Source: Candidatus Roizmanbacteria bacterium (GTDB taxonomy: Bacteria > Patescibacteriota > Microgenomatia > UBA1406 > GWC2-37-13). From it: a stretch of DNA of 14,787 nt. The notes below the pieces were generated by a model that was given only the letters and a program-made list of their open reading frames with translations, did not search any database and was not told where the DNA came from. Below, piece by piece: positions 1 to 6,628 of this stretch (its first letter is position 1; the number at the start of each line of letters is the position of its first letter). Where the stretch lies: positions 1 through 14,787 of the forward strand of contig JAAXWV010000008.1 of NCBI GenBank assembly GCA_013334845.1, written 5' to 3'. The translations under genes and the position numbers were made by a program.

Positions 1-130
1 CGAAGTCGTAATAAAATGTCTCGTATTGCCAAAATCGAACTACTGATACAAGTGCACCTGCGATCGCAAACATAAAACACACCAAAAGAGCAGTAAGTAC
101 TGCACCATTTTTTCTAAGGTAGCTAAGCAT
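1..130 (-). CDS. DUF2079-like membrane protein, N-terminal part only
   Basis: Partial gene that runs off the left edge; about 43 codons are visible, starting at the ATG at 130. The product begins with a short basic stretch (MLSYLRKNG), then one hydrophobic segment at about residues 9-32, then RFWQYETFYYDF. An aromatic motif of this kind after the first membrane helix is what I recall from DUF2079 polytopic membrane proteins, which continue with F-D-G-I-x-D-Q. Only 43 residues can be judged, so the family call is tentative, while the membrane location is firm. The ATG follows the purT stop by one base (TAA-T-ATG) with no Shine-Dalgarno sequence, so it should be translated by coupling to PurT at the end of the SDR-purT operon. 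Confidence 0.6.
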   Translation of the reverse strand, partial: MLSYLRKNGAVLTALLVCFMFAIAGALVSVVRFWQYETFYYDF

Positions 131-131
131 A

Positions 132-1418
132 TTATTTAGTAAAGATATGTTTCTCCCGGGATTCTTGTGGTTTCCATTCGGGATGTTCACGAGTGGCCAT
201 CTCTATTTTATGGGCAGCTCGTTCTGCTTTTTCTTTTGCCTTTTGCACGTCTGGATCGGTGGCCAATACCACACCCATTCGTCGGTTTATATGTGCTTCA
301 TTTTTACAGAAGAGGAGCACAGAAACTCCTGGCTCATCAAGCAAATCGGCCAGATTTTTAAACCCGGGATCGTATCCAGCTTCCGGAGCCAGAATCACAT
401 GAGAAGCAGCAGGGGTGAGAATCGGAACTACGTTATAGCCAAGCCGTTTCACTGTGGGGACAGGTAAACCGGTTACTGCCCGAACATGCAATCCGAACTC
501 AGAAAAGCCGAGTTGTTGAGAAACAGTAGTTACCAGTCCGGTATCGTGCGGCCGGGCACTACATTCGTTTGCCCACACCATATCTCCTTTGACAAATAAC
601 TCACATCCAAAAACACCTACACCGCCTAATTCGTCAGTAATTTTTTTGGCAATTTCATACACTTTTTTCTCAGCTGTTTCACTGATCTCTGCTACCTGCC
701 AACTAGAATGATAATCTCCTCCCCGGGTCTGGTACTGCCCGACAGGACGACAGAACGAGGTTTGAATTTTCCCGTTTACATAATGGCGGATTACAAGTTC
801 TGTCACTTCAAGATCAAATTCGATATTTTTTTCTACAATGAGCTTATCTCCTGATCCTCGTGCATCCAGTTTTGCTTTTTGGAATGCCGGTTCGATATCC
901 TGTGGACCTTTTACTTTGCTGGAACCGCTGCCGGATGAGTCCTGAATTGCCTTCACCCAGCATGGATAACCGGTTTTTTTGCAGGCTGCTTTCAGTTCTT
1001 CCAGTGTTGTAGCATAGTAGTATTCCGAAACAGGAACTCCGGTTTTAACGATCATTTCCCGAACCCGTTCGCGATGCATGGCAATATGAGTCGCCCGTGC
1101 ATTCGGAATCACATGGAAACCTTCCTTTTCCAGATTAAACAAAACATCTAAATTTATTGCCTCAATTTCGGGAACGATGTAGTCTGGCTTTTCTTTCTCA
1201 ATAAGTGAGCGAAGGAAACCGGCATCTTTCATATTACCGGTATATGCTATATGCGCTACTTGTTGACCTGGAGCTCCTTCATACCGGTCAACTGCGATGG
1301 TATAAAAGCCCATGCGCATTGCCTCGATAATAAACTCCCTTCCCAGCTCCCCAGCTCCCAGGAGCATAATTTTAGTCCCCTTTCCGGATAGTGGTGAAAA
1401 AAGAATGTCACGTTTCAT
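132..1418 (-). CDS. purT: Formate-dependent phosphoribosylglycinamide formyltransferase (PurT)
   Basis: PurT makes formyl-GAR from GAR, formate and ATP in purine synthesis, replacing the folate-dependent PurN step. The 428-residue product is an ATP-grasp protein, somewhat longer than the roughly 390 residues of E. coli PurT. Visible landmarks are the N-terminal nucleotide-binding loop GAGELGRE (residues 21-28), AVDRYEGAP shortly after, IVPEIEAI, the ATP-loop DSSGSGSS, and the ATP-grasp metal/ATP ligands in FGCELFVKGD and NECSARPHDTG near the end of the catalytic domain, with the ligand glutamates retained. The ATG overlaps the upstream SDR stop as ATGA, and the next ATG lies 1 bp after the purT stop, so this is the middle gene of a coupled operon. 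No other purine gene is in the window. Family assignment is secure. Confidence 0.95.
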   Translation of the reverse strand: MKRDILFSPLSGKGTKIMLLGAGELGREFIIEAMRMGFYTIAVDRYEGAPGQQVAHIAYTGNMKDAGFLRSLIEKEKPDYIVPEIEAINLDVLFNLEKEGFHVIPNARATHIAMHRERVREMIVKTGVPVSEYYYATTLEELKAACKKTGYPCWVKAIQDSSGSGSSKVKGPQDIEPAFQKAKLDARGSGDKLIVEKNIEFDLEVTELVIRHYVNGKIQTSFCRPVGQYQTRGGDYHSSWQVAEISETAEKKVYEIAKKITDELGGVGVFGCELFVKGDMVWANECSARPHDTGLVTTVSQQLGFSEFGLHVRAVTGLPVPTVKRLGYNVVPILTPAASHVILAPEAGYDPGFKNLADLLDEPGVSVLLFCKNEAHINRRMGVVLATDPDVQKAKEKAERAAHKIEMATREHPEWKPQESREKHIFTK

Positions 1419-2083
1419 AAAGATTTTGATATTTTGCGATTGATAACAATTTCTGAAACCTCCATATTTTTAGGAAGATCAATGAGTTGTTTAATACAGT
1501 GGGCTATATCCCCAGCACTCATCCAATCTCCTTCTTTCGTGTTATCAATTCCCGTAGCTTTTTCGAATAATTTTGATTTAAATCCTCCCGGACATACACC
1601 AATTACCCGACATGGGGAGTTCTTAAGTTCTACCTGCAGATTTGTAGTAAACCCACGCATAGCCCATTTGGACGCCCCGTAGGCAGCTTGTTCAGAATAT
1701 CCCTTCAAGCCAACTGTCGAAGCAATATTTACAATATCGCCACCATCTTTTTTTATTTTTTCAATAAGCTGACTGGTAAGAAGCAGTGGTGCTCGAATGT
1801 TTATATCCAGTACAGCATCTATTTGGGCAGAGGTAAGCTCGCTTAATTTTTGAATACTTAAAACACCGGCGCCATTAATGAGCACTTCTATTGGGTCTGA
1901 CATCGCATTAATCTCATCAGCTGCTGCGATGATTGATTCCTCATTCCGAAGATCAGTTTTAAGATGTTCAACTCCAGGTATACATTCGTTACGGGATAAA
2001 CCAATAACACGTTTGTTGGCTGCGACGAATAATCGGGAAAGCTCTTTTCCCAGTCCATCACTCGCACCAGTTATAATTATCAT
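1415..2083 (-). CDS. Short-chain dehydrogenase/reductase (classical SDR)
   Basis: A 222-residue cytoplasmic NAD(P)-dependent oxidoreductase of the classical SDR family. The Rossmann cofactor loop TGASDGLG is at residues 5-12, and NGAG (variant of NNAG) is at 70-73. The catalytic triad is Ser122, Tyr135 and Lys139 (YGASK), and CPGGFKS follows as the usual PG motif. The substrate cannot be read from the sequence. It is the first gene of a coupled set, since its TGA overlaps the purT ATG. Its own start is preceded by a textbook extended -10 (TGTTATAAT) ending 6 nt before the ATG, inside the 15-bp gap to the cytochrome b5 gene, so the operon probably starts here as a leaderless mRNA. No functional link to purine synthesis is evident. 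Confidence 0.9.
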   Translation of the reverse strand: MIIITGASDGLGKELSRLFVAANKRVIGLSRNECIPGVEHLKTDLRNEESIIAAADEINAMSDPIEVLINGAGVLSIQKLSELTSAQIDAVLDINIRAPLLLTSQLIEKIKKDGGDIVNIASTVGLKGYSEQAAYGASKWAMRGFTTNLQVELKNSPCRVIGVCPGGFKSKLFEKATGIDNTKEGDWMSAGDIAHCIKQLIDLPKNMEVSEIVINRKISKSL

Positions 2084-2097
2084 GCGATCATTATAAC
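2084..2097 (-). promoter_or_regulatory. Extended -10 promoter for the SDR-purT operon
   Basis: Reading the minus strand, TGTTATAAT is followed by six bases (GATCGC) and the SDR ATG. The hexamer is at 2090-2095. With the usual 6-nt discriminator, transcription would start on the A of the ATG. There is no recognisable -35, as is normal for extended -10 promoters. Confidence 0.6.
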
Positions 2098-2098
2098 A

Positions 2099-2497
2099 TT
2101 ACTCCTTCTTGAGTGTCCCGATTTTGAAGGTCTGTAGATATGCATGTGCCCGCTCTGAGTGAGGCTTACCCGTTCCCGGCTTTGTATTATAAAGTTCAGT
2201 TGCGTCTTTTCCACACCCAAGTAAAATTGCTTTACCTCCTGGATGTTTCTGACTTCCGATAAATGCGCTCACATCGTACACATTTCCATCTACTGCGAAC
2301 CAACAGTCAGTAGCGCTGTTGTGCGAAGCAATTTCAGTTAAAGTAATAGCACGTTCCTGGTCAACTGATGGAGAAACTGGCGGAGCAATATTTGAAACTT
2401 TTGGAGTCGGCTTCGATGACTCAGTTTTCTTATTAAGAACAGAATACCCCAGTGCAGCAACGATAATGAGTGCCACAACAACTAATGCTATCTTCAT
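2099..2497 (-). CDS. Membrane-tethered cytochrome b5 domain protein
   Basis: A 132-residue protein with an N-terminal hydrophobic helix (about residues 3-20, one Lys before it), a Ser/Pro/Lys-rich linker to about residue 48, and one cytochrome b5-like heme-binding domain to the end. The heme signature HPGG is at 85-88 (His85), and the second axial ligand is probably His113 in KPHSERA, matching the GHS position of classical cytochrome b5. Cys65 and Cys95 flank the heme core and could form a disulfide if the domain is outside the membrane (inference). The predicted role is one-electron transfer or heme binding at the cell surface; no partner reductase is nearby. It lies downstream of ung on the same strand but has its own candidate promoter in the 69-bp gap. 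Confidence 0.88.
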   Translation of the reverse strand: MKIALVVVALIIVAALGYSVLNKKTESSKPTPKVSNIAPPVSPSVDQERAITLTEIASHNSATDCWFAVDGNVYDVSAFIGSQKHPGGKAILLGCGKDATELYNTKPGTGKPHSERAHAYLQTFKIGTLKKE

Positions 2498-2526
2498 AGT
2501 ACTTATACATAAATTGTAATAGTTAC

Positions 2527-2556
2527 ATTATTACATAAGGGGTATTTCTGTGTCAA
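2527..2556 (-). promoter_or_regulatory. Sigma70-like promoter for the cytochrome b5 gene
   Basis: On the minus strand a perfect -35 TTGACA (2551-2556) is followed after 18 bp by AATAAT (2527-2532). This predicts a leader of about 23 nt with no Shine-Dalgarno sequence before the ATG at 2497. It lies in the gap between ung and the cytochrome b5 gene. Confidence 0.5.
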
Positions 2557-2566
2557 CGCGGAATTA

Positions 2567-3232
2567 TTACCGCCAGTCGATAGGAGTTCTGTTGTGTGAT
2601 GTAAGATATTCGTTTGTCCTCTTGAAGTGGCCATTACCCAAAAAGCCTCGATGAGCAGAAAGGGGTGAGGGGTGAGCTGATTTGAGAATAAGATGTTTAG
2701 CAGTGTCGATAAGCACATCTTTTTTTCCGGCAAAACTTCCCCACAAGAGAAAAACAGTACTCTCCAACTCCCGCGAAATAATTTTGATCACTGCGTCAGT
2801 AAAGGTTTGCCATCCAAAAAGTGCGTGCGAATTGGCTAGGCCCGATTCGACCGAAAGCGAAGCATTGAGTAAAAGAACCCCTTGGGTAGCCCAGCGAGTG
2901 AGGTCAGGAGTTCGTTCACAAGTGATCCCGAACTCTCTTTCAATTTCCTGATAAATATTGTGTAGCGATGGTGGGATAGAATTAGCGGGAAGGGAAGAAA
3001 AAGCTAGTCCATCGGCAACGCCGGGAGTATGATACGGATCCTGTCCGATAACCACCACTTTTACTTTTTCTGGAGGACAAAGTTCAAAAGCTCGAAATAC
3101 ATGTTGTGGTTTCGGAAATACCTGTTTATGCAAATACTCTTCTCTGACTCGGGAAGTAAGGGAGATAAAATACGGTTTTTCAAACTCTTCCTTTAAATAG
3201 GGGAACCACGCTTGGGCTATTTTTACCGCCAT
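2567..3232 (-). CDS. ung: Uracil-DNA glycosylase (family 1)
   Basis: Removes uracil from DNA as the first step of base-excision repair. The 221-residue product has the full family-1 signature: the catalytic water-activating loop GQDPYH, the proline-rich AFSSLPANSIPPSLHNIY loop, the uracil-binding LLLNASLSVE, WQTFTDAVI, and the minor-groove loop HPSPLSAHRGF near the C-terminus. The frame stays open upstream to 3466, but I start at the ATG at 3232. The usual Ung N-terminus begins here, the extra 78 codons lie antisense to the next gene, and a TATAAT (3242-3247) sits nine bases upstream, which would make the transcript nearly leaderless. It is divergent from the DUF5648 gene. Confidence 0.95.
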   Translation of the reverse strand: MAVKIAQAWFPYLKEEFEKPYFISLTSRVREEYLHKQVFPKPQHVFRAFELCPPEKVKVVVIGQDPYHTPGVADGLAFSSLPANSIPPSLHNIYQEIEREFGITCERTPDLTRWATQGVLLLNASLSVESGLANSHALFGWQTFTDAVIKIISRELESTVFLLWGSFAGKKDVLIDTAKHLILKSAHPSPLSAHRGFLGNGHFKRTNEYLTSHNRTPIDWR

Positions 3233-3241
3233 ATCGAGCTT

Positions 3242-3247
3242 ATTATA
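3242..3247 (-). promoter_or_regulatory. -10 element of ung
   Basis: A perfect TATAAT on the minus strand ends 9 nt before the ung ATG (spacer AAGCTCGAT), which predicts a leader of about 3 nt. No clear -35 is visible. It fits the start-proximal -10 pattern seen at many genes in this window. Confidence 0.5.
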
Positions 3248-3279
3248 CGTTATTTTAATCTCTCCGTGCTGCCTAGATA

Positions 3280-3308
3280 TTGACTTTAAATATTCCTGAG
3301 TTGATAAT
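3280..3308 (+). promoter_or_regulatory. -35/-10 promoter of the DUF5648 gene
   Basis: TTGACT (3280-3285), a 17-bp spacer and GATAAT (3303-3308), then nine bases (GAGTACAAG) and the ATG at 3318. Both hexamers are close to consensus at optimal spacing, so the predicted start of transcription lies about 3 nt before the start codon. It shares the 85-bp divergent region with the ung promoter. Confidence 0.6.
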
Positions 3309-3317
3309 GAGTACAAG

Positions 3318-4289
3318 ATGTACGTCACTGAAGAGCCACATTTCGTCACCGATACCTTTTTTGTTCCTTCCAAAAAATTATTCCTTTCACTGGGGGTAAT
3401 TGGCAGCATGCTCCTTCTCATCATCGCAACTCTCGCTTTTTCCATGTATGTGGAAAGCAATCGCATTGCTGCAATCAGAAGATCTATGGCGTCTACGATT
3501 ACCTATCCATTTCAAATAGAGTTGGGGCCTGAGGAACAGAGTCTCAACGCAACTGATTCGGCCACGCAAAACACTTCCTTTTTCAGCGTCTATTTAGGAG
3601 AGTTCGTTTCTTTAACTTCGCTTGGGGATGGAGCTCTTACTATCTCTGCCGCTGAAAAAAAAGCGCCCGCTGTTTGGTCAAAAATAGGCTCGCCAGTATA
3701 CATTGAGCGGACCTCACAACTAACTTTTGAACGAAATGATACAAACTCTTCAGGAAAATCGGTCTACATCGCCTATCGACGGGACTACCCTACCTCTCCG
3801 GCTCAAGAGGGGACACTTCGCCGGAAGGTAACTTTTTATAAAACTCAAGCACCTGATTTTGCCAGGATTGCGCTGGGCAATTATATGAAAGAAGATGGTA
3901 CTGTGCGCAGTACCACAGACCTTCCCGATCCTCAGGATAAATATGTTTACTTAAAAACAGTTGCATATTTATATGCCTATGCTTTTACAGACGCATCCCC
4001 TGTCTATGAGTGTTACAGCTCCTCAGAAAACAAATTCGCAATCTCAACGAATCTAATCGATAGCTCACACTGTACAAATCAAGGAGAGAAACTCATCCGC
4101 AGAATCGGGTGGATTTCAAGATCAAGTAACAATACTGCTACTATCCCCCTCTATCGCTGTTTGAACAACGCTACCCGTACTCATTTCGTCTCATCTTCCC
4201 GTAATTGTGATGGGCTGTCGGGAGCATCATTGGAATATTTGCTTGGGTACGCGGTACCTTCCTACGCCACGCTCTTAGATGTAAAATAA
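3318..4289 (+). CDS. Membrane-anchored surface protein with C-terminal DUF5648-like repeats
   Basis: A 323-residue protein with a short cytoplasmic N-terminus, one transmembrane helix (about 21-44) and a large, probably extracytoplasmic region. The middle part (about 60-200) has no fold I recognise. The C-terminus holds two repeats of the DUF5648 type. Repeat 1 (about 219-267) contains SPVYECYSSSENKFAIS and ends RRIGWIS; repeat 2 (about 277-314) contains IPLYRCLNNATRTHF and ends LLGYAVPS. Each carries two cysteines (231/252 and 281/297), well placed for a disulfide within each repeat. DUF5648 is common in secreted bacterial proteins and its function is unknown; binding of surface polymers is only a guess. 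The stop lies 28 bp inside the 3' end of the converging HAD gene. Confidence 0.82.
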   Translation: MYVTEEPHFVTDTFFVPSKKLFLSLGVIGSMLLLIIATLAFSMYVESNRIAAIRRSMASTITYPFQIELGPEEQSLNATDSATQNTSFFSVYLGEFVSLTSLGDGALTISAAEKKAPAVWSKIGSPVYIERTSQLTFERNDTNSSGKSVYIAYRRDYPTSPAQEGTLRRKVTFYKTQAPDFARIALGNYMKEDGTVRSTTDLPDPQDKYVYLKTVAYLYAYAFTDASPVYECYSSSENKFAISTNLIDSSHCTNQGEKLIRRIGWISRSSNNTATIPLYRCLNNATRTHFVSSSRNCDGLSGASLEYLLGYAVPSYATLLDVK

Positions 4290-4870
4290 CGTTCCATTAT
4301 TTCTCTAAAAGATGTGAAATCGGTATATACTTCTGCGTGAATTCCAAATTGTTGCGCCGCTTCCACATGGCCCGGCGTATCATCCCAAAGTATGATTTCG
4401 TCCCTTCTTATCCCAAGTAGCCTGCTTTCAATTTGTTCAAAGAAGCCTGTATGTGGTTTCGCATATCCGAGGTGTGCCGATGGGAATATGTGATCAAATT
4501 TACGGGCAAACCCAAGGTGCTCTAAGAGGTACTCCACTCGATATTTTTCCTGATTGGTAGCGAGGCAGCAGATAATCCCCTTTGCACGTAGTGTTTGCGT
4601 GTACTGAGCCAGCTCTTCATCTAACTTACATTCAGATTTAAACCAGTAAGCAAGGAGTTCATCGACTGATTTTTTCCATCCCCACACGGGAAGAAAAGGA
4701 ACCAGTTCTTTTTTTATATCTGCTTTTCCAATAAGACAATCTCTAAATGCCCCGGTAAAAAACGGCAGTGTTTCCTGGACGCTTACACCATAGTCTATTT
4801 CAAGCATCTCGCTAAAACGCTTTCCATTAATTAACACCCCGTCAATATCAAACAATATTACTTTAATCAT
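4262..4870 (-). CDS. HAD-superfamily hydrolase (probable phosphatase)
   Basis: A 202-residue haloacid dehalogenase-type hydrolase. All four HAD motifs are present: motif I DIDG (nucleophile Asp8, acid Asp10), motif II Thr in CLATNQ, motif III Lys in GYAKPH, and motif IV DDTPGHVEAA. A helical cap lies between motifs I and II, as in subclass IA. It probably dephosphorylates a small metabolite; the sequence does not show which. I start at the ATG at 4870, because the open frame further upstream runs antisense through the epimerase gene and the family N-terminus begins MIKVILFDIDG. Its 3' end overlaps the DUF5648 gene by 28 bp, tail to tail, and it is divergent from the epimerase across 61 bp. 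Confidence 0.9.
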   Translation of the reverse strand: MIKVILFDIDGVLINGKRFSEMLEIDYGVSVQETLPFFTGAFRDCLIGKADIKKELVPFLPVWGWKKSVDELLAYWFKSECKLDEELAQYTQTLRAKGIICCLATNQEKYRVEYLLEHLGFARKFDHIFPSAHLGYAKPHTGFFEQIESRLLGIRRDEIILWDDTPGHVEAAQQFGIHAEVYTDFTSFREIMERYFTSKSVA

Positions 4871-4879
4871 AAACCTTCG

Positions 4880-4885
4880 TGTATA
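4880..4885 (-). promoter_or_regulatory. Possible -10 of the HAD gene
   Basis: TATACA on the minus strand ends nine bases before the ATG at 4870 (spacer CGAAGGTTT). No -35 is recognised. The position matches the other start-proximal -10 sites, but the hexamer is weaker. Confidence 0.35.
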
Positions 4886-4915
4886 AACTTTATTATTTGT
4901 AGTGTTTATTACTAG

Positions 4916-4921
4916 TATTAT
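4916..4921 (+). promoter_or_regulatory. Possible -10 of the epimerase gene
   Basis: TATTAT ends 10 nt before the ATG at 4932, predicting a leader of about 4 nt with no Shine-Dalgarno sequence. The divergent region is very AT-rich, so chance matches are likely and confidence is limited. Confidence 0.35.
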
Positions 4922-4931
4922 AAAATAGAAT

Positions 4932-5873
4932 ATGTCAAAAATTCTTATCACGGGTGGTGCGGGCTTTATCGGCTCCCACATCCAAGACAAACTTATTAGT
5001 CTCGGGCACACGGTCGGAATCGTAGATAATCTGCGAAGTGGAAGCAGAGAAAATATCCATCCATCTGCCCGGTTTTTTGAGGTAGATATTACGGACACTG
5101 ATAATCTTAGTGAAACATTTGTAACGTTTCAGCCGGAGATCGTTTATCATCTTGCAGCTCAAAATACTGTCCCCGACTCGATGAAAGACCCACAGCTAGA
5201 CCTCAACATCAATATCCAAGGTACTTTTAATGTCTTGTCCGCCACCCATAAATATGGTGCGAAAAAAATCATTTATACCAACACAGGTGGAGCACTCTAT
5301 GGAGATGTGACAGATACACAATTTCCCATCAAGGAATCGGAATTGATCGATAAACCTACGTCGTTTTACGGAGTATCAAAGCTTGCAGCTGAATATTACC
5401 TCAAACTATTCGGGAATGTTTTCGGCATTTCCTGGGTGTCTTTGCGACTAGCTAATGTGTATGGGCCACGACAAAAAGGAAAAGGAGAAGCAGGAATTAT
5501 TGCAATTTTCACCGAAAAGATGGTCAAGGGTGAAAAGACAACGATTAACGGCAACGGTTCTCATACTCGAGACTATGTATTTATTAGTGATGTTGTTGAA
5601 GCAGCAATTAGAGCATTACAGTATAATAAATCTGACTACTTTCATGTTTCAAGCGGGATCGAGGTAAGCAATCAACAAATTTACGACATAATGAGCACCT
5701 ATCTTGATATTCACAAAACTGCTCAATATGGACCTGAACGGCCAGGAGATGTACTCCGTAATTCTCTTTCCAACGAAAAAATACGCTCACTCTGGAACTG
5801 GACACCTACAATTACAATTGAGGAAGGAATACATAAAACCATTGATTATTATCGGTCGCATCGAAAGTATTAG
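4932..5873 (+). CDS. NAD-dependent epimerase/dehydratase (UDP-glucose 4-epimerase-like)
   Basis: A 313-residue extended SDR acting on nucleotide sugars, probably a UDP-hexose 4-epimerase or a close relative that supplies precursors for surface glycans. The cofactor loop GGAGFIGS is at residues 8-15, VDNLRSG follows at the end of the second strand, HLAAQ is near 73-77, the catalytic pair is Tyr146/Lys150 (YGVSK), NVYGPR near 175-180 marks the sugar-binding half, and HTRDYVFISD near 211-220 is a typical family motif. The usual Ser/Thr-rich strand before the Tyr reads TNTGGALYG. Substrate specificity cannot be settled from motifs, so galE is not assigned. The stop is 11 bp from the converging membrane-protein gene, with no terminator hairpin visible between them. 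Confidence 0.92.
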   Translation: MSKILITGGAGFIGSHIQDKLISLGHTVGIVDNLRSGSRENIHPSARFFEVDITDTDNLSETFVTFQPEIVYHLAAQNTVPDSMKDPQLDLNINIQGTFNVLSATHKYGAKKIIYTNTGGALYGDVTDTQFPIKESELIDKPTSFYGVSKLAAEYYLKLFGNVFGISWVSLRLANVYGPRQKGKGEAGIIAIFTEKMVKGEKTTINGNGSHTRDYVFISDVVEAAIRALQYNKSDYFHVSSGIEVSNQQIYDIMSTYLDIHKTAQYGPERPGDVLRNSLSNEKIRSLWNWTPTITIEEGIHKTIDYYRSHRKY

Positions 5874-5884
5874 TATAATGTTCA

Positions 5885-6253
5885 TTATTTCGACTGATTT
5901 GGACTCTTCTTCCATCCAATTCCTACGGGCAAAATAAACATAAGAAAGTAATAAACAAATACGTCTAATTTATAGTACCCGTCTGCTGGTTTAATAAGCA
6001 TGACGAGAAAAAAATAATCAAAGACAATTGCGACAAGTGCCCAGATCACGGCAAGAACAAGATAATAGGAAAAAGATTGAGATTTTATTTTTTTCAAAAG
6101 CACCCAGAGAGTCATCCCTACTCCGAATGGTAGGATAGCCCAGCCGATCAAGTCCTTCGGGACAATCATAAAGAAAACAATACCGAGTACGTAACCAACG
6201 AACCATAATCCAAGTCCCCAAGCTAAGCAGTCTATGATGAGTTGTTTATTCAT
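5885..6253 (-). CDS. Small four-helix membrane protein, unknown function
   Basis: A 122-residue very hydrophobic protein with about four predicted membrane helices (roughly 8-31, 37-54, 62-86 and 96-112) and a short polar C-terminal tail ending KKSPNQSK. Tyr, Phe and Trp are abundant in the helices. I recognise no family motif and give no function. The ATG at 6253 is preceded at six bases by TAAAAT (6260-6265), which overlaps the TAA stop of the cupin gene 9 bp upstream, so it may have its own leaderless transcript as well as read-through from the cupin gene. Confidence 0.75.
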   Translation of the reverse strand: MNKQLIIDCLAWGLGLWFVGYVLGIVFFMIVPKDLIGWAILPFGVGMTLWVLLKKIKSQSFSYYLVLAVIWALVAIVFDYFFLVMLIKPADGYYKLDVFVYYFLMFILPVGIGWKKSPNQSK

Positions 6254-6259
6254 AATTCT

Positions 6260-6265
6260 ATTTTA
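6260..6265 (-). promoter_or_regulatory. -10-like element overlapping the cupin stop codon
   Basis: TAAAAT on the minus strand ends 6 nt before the ATG at 6253. Its first three bases are the TAA stop of the cupin gene, so a single short gap would carry both a stop and a promoter. Confidence 0.4.
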
Positions 6266-6604
6266 CTCTACACTTTTATGTTGTACCGCGTACCAAGCCG
6301 GAGTGCATGGTACAAACATTTCCAGTTCTCCTTCCCACGCATACTCTTCATTTGGATGAATAAGCACAAGATCTCCTTCGGCCACTTCATACACGTCGTT
6401 TTCGATGGTTAATTTTCCCTTTCCTTTTATCACATATGCCATTTCCTTGCAGACGGTATTAGACACTTTGCCTTTTGCAGGATACCTCCCCTTTAGCTGA
6501 ATCACAGCACCATTAATATCTTTGTCGTTCATCGGATACTCTATGGCAGTGCAAGCATCGCTGTTTTTATGGTGTTTAGTTTCCCGTTTGTGAATGATAT
6601 TCAT
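6263..6604 (-). CDS. Cupin-domain protein with altered metal site
   Basis: A 113-residue single-domain cupin (beta-barrel). The core is visible as AYVIKGKGKLTIEN, then EVAEGDLVLIHPNEEYAWEG and FVPCTPAW. In canonical cupins the first motif holds HxH plus Glu and the second a His. Here the first region reads SNTVCKEM, so the two His are replaced while the Glu remains, and in the second the His position is Tyr (EEYAW). A classical metal-dependent enzyme is therefore doubtful, and a small-molecule binding role is as likely. I start at the ATG at 6604 rather than the in-frame TTG at 6622, because TGTTATCAT ends six bases before the ATG. It follows the GNAT gene on the same strand after 24 bp. Confidence 0.85.
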   Translation of the reverse strand: MNIIHKRETKHHKNSDACTAIEYPMNDKDINGAVIQLKGRYPAKGKVSNTVCKEMAYVIKGKGKLTIENDVYEVAEGDLVLIHPNEEYAWEGELEMFVPCTPAWYAVQHKSVE

Positions 6605-6618
6605 ATGATGATGATAAC
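6605..6618 (-). promoter_or_regulatory. Extended -10 promoter of the cupin gene
   Basis: Minus strand: TGTTATCAT, six bases (CATCAT), then ATG. The hexamer TATCAT is at 6611-6616 with TGT just upstream. The geometry is the same as at the SDR, nitroreductase and S51 peptidase genes. Confidence 0.5.
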
Positions 6619-6628
6619 ACAACTATTT

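Noticed and set aside
147..467. Plus-strand open frame of about 106 codons inside purT
   Set aside because: It lies opposite a conserved enzyme, has Phe/Ser-rich composition typical of antisense frames and no recognisable domain.
3233..3466. In-frame N-terminal extension of Ung
   Set aside because: It lies antisense to the DUF5648 gene and across its promoter, does not resemble Ung, and the ATG at 3232 has a -10 nine bases upstream.
4871..5098. In-frame N-terminal extension of the HAD hydrolase
   Set aside because: It is antisense to the epimerase N-terminus with its conserved Rossmann loop; the HAD family starts at the ATG at 4870.
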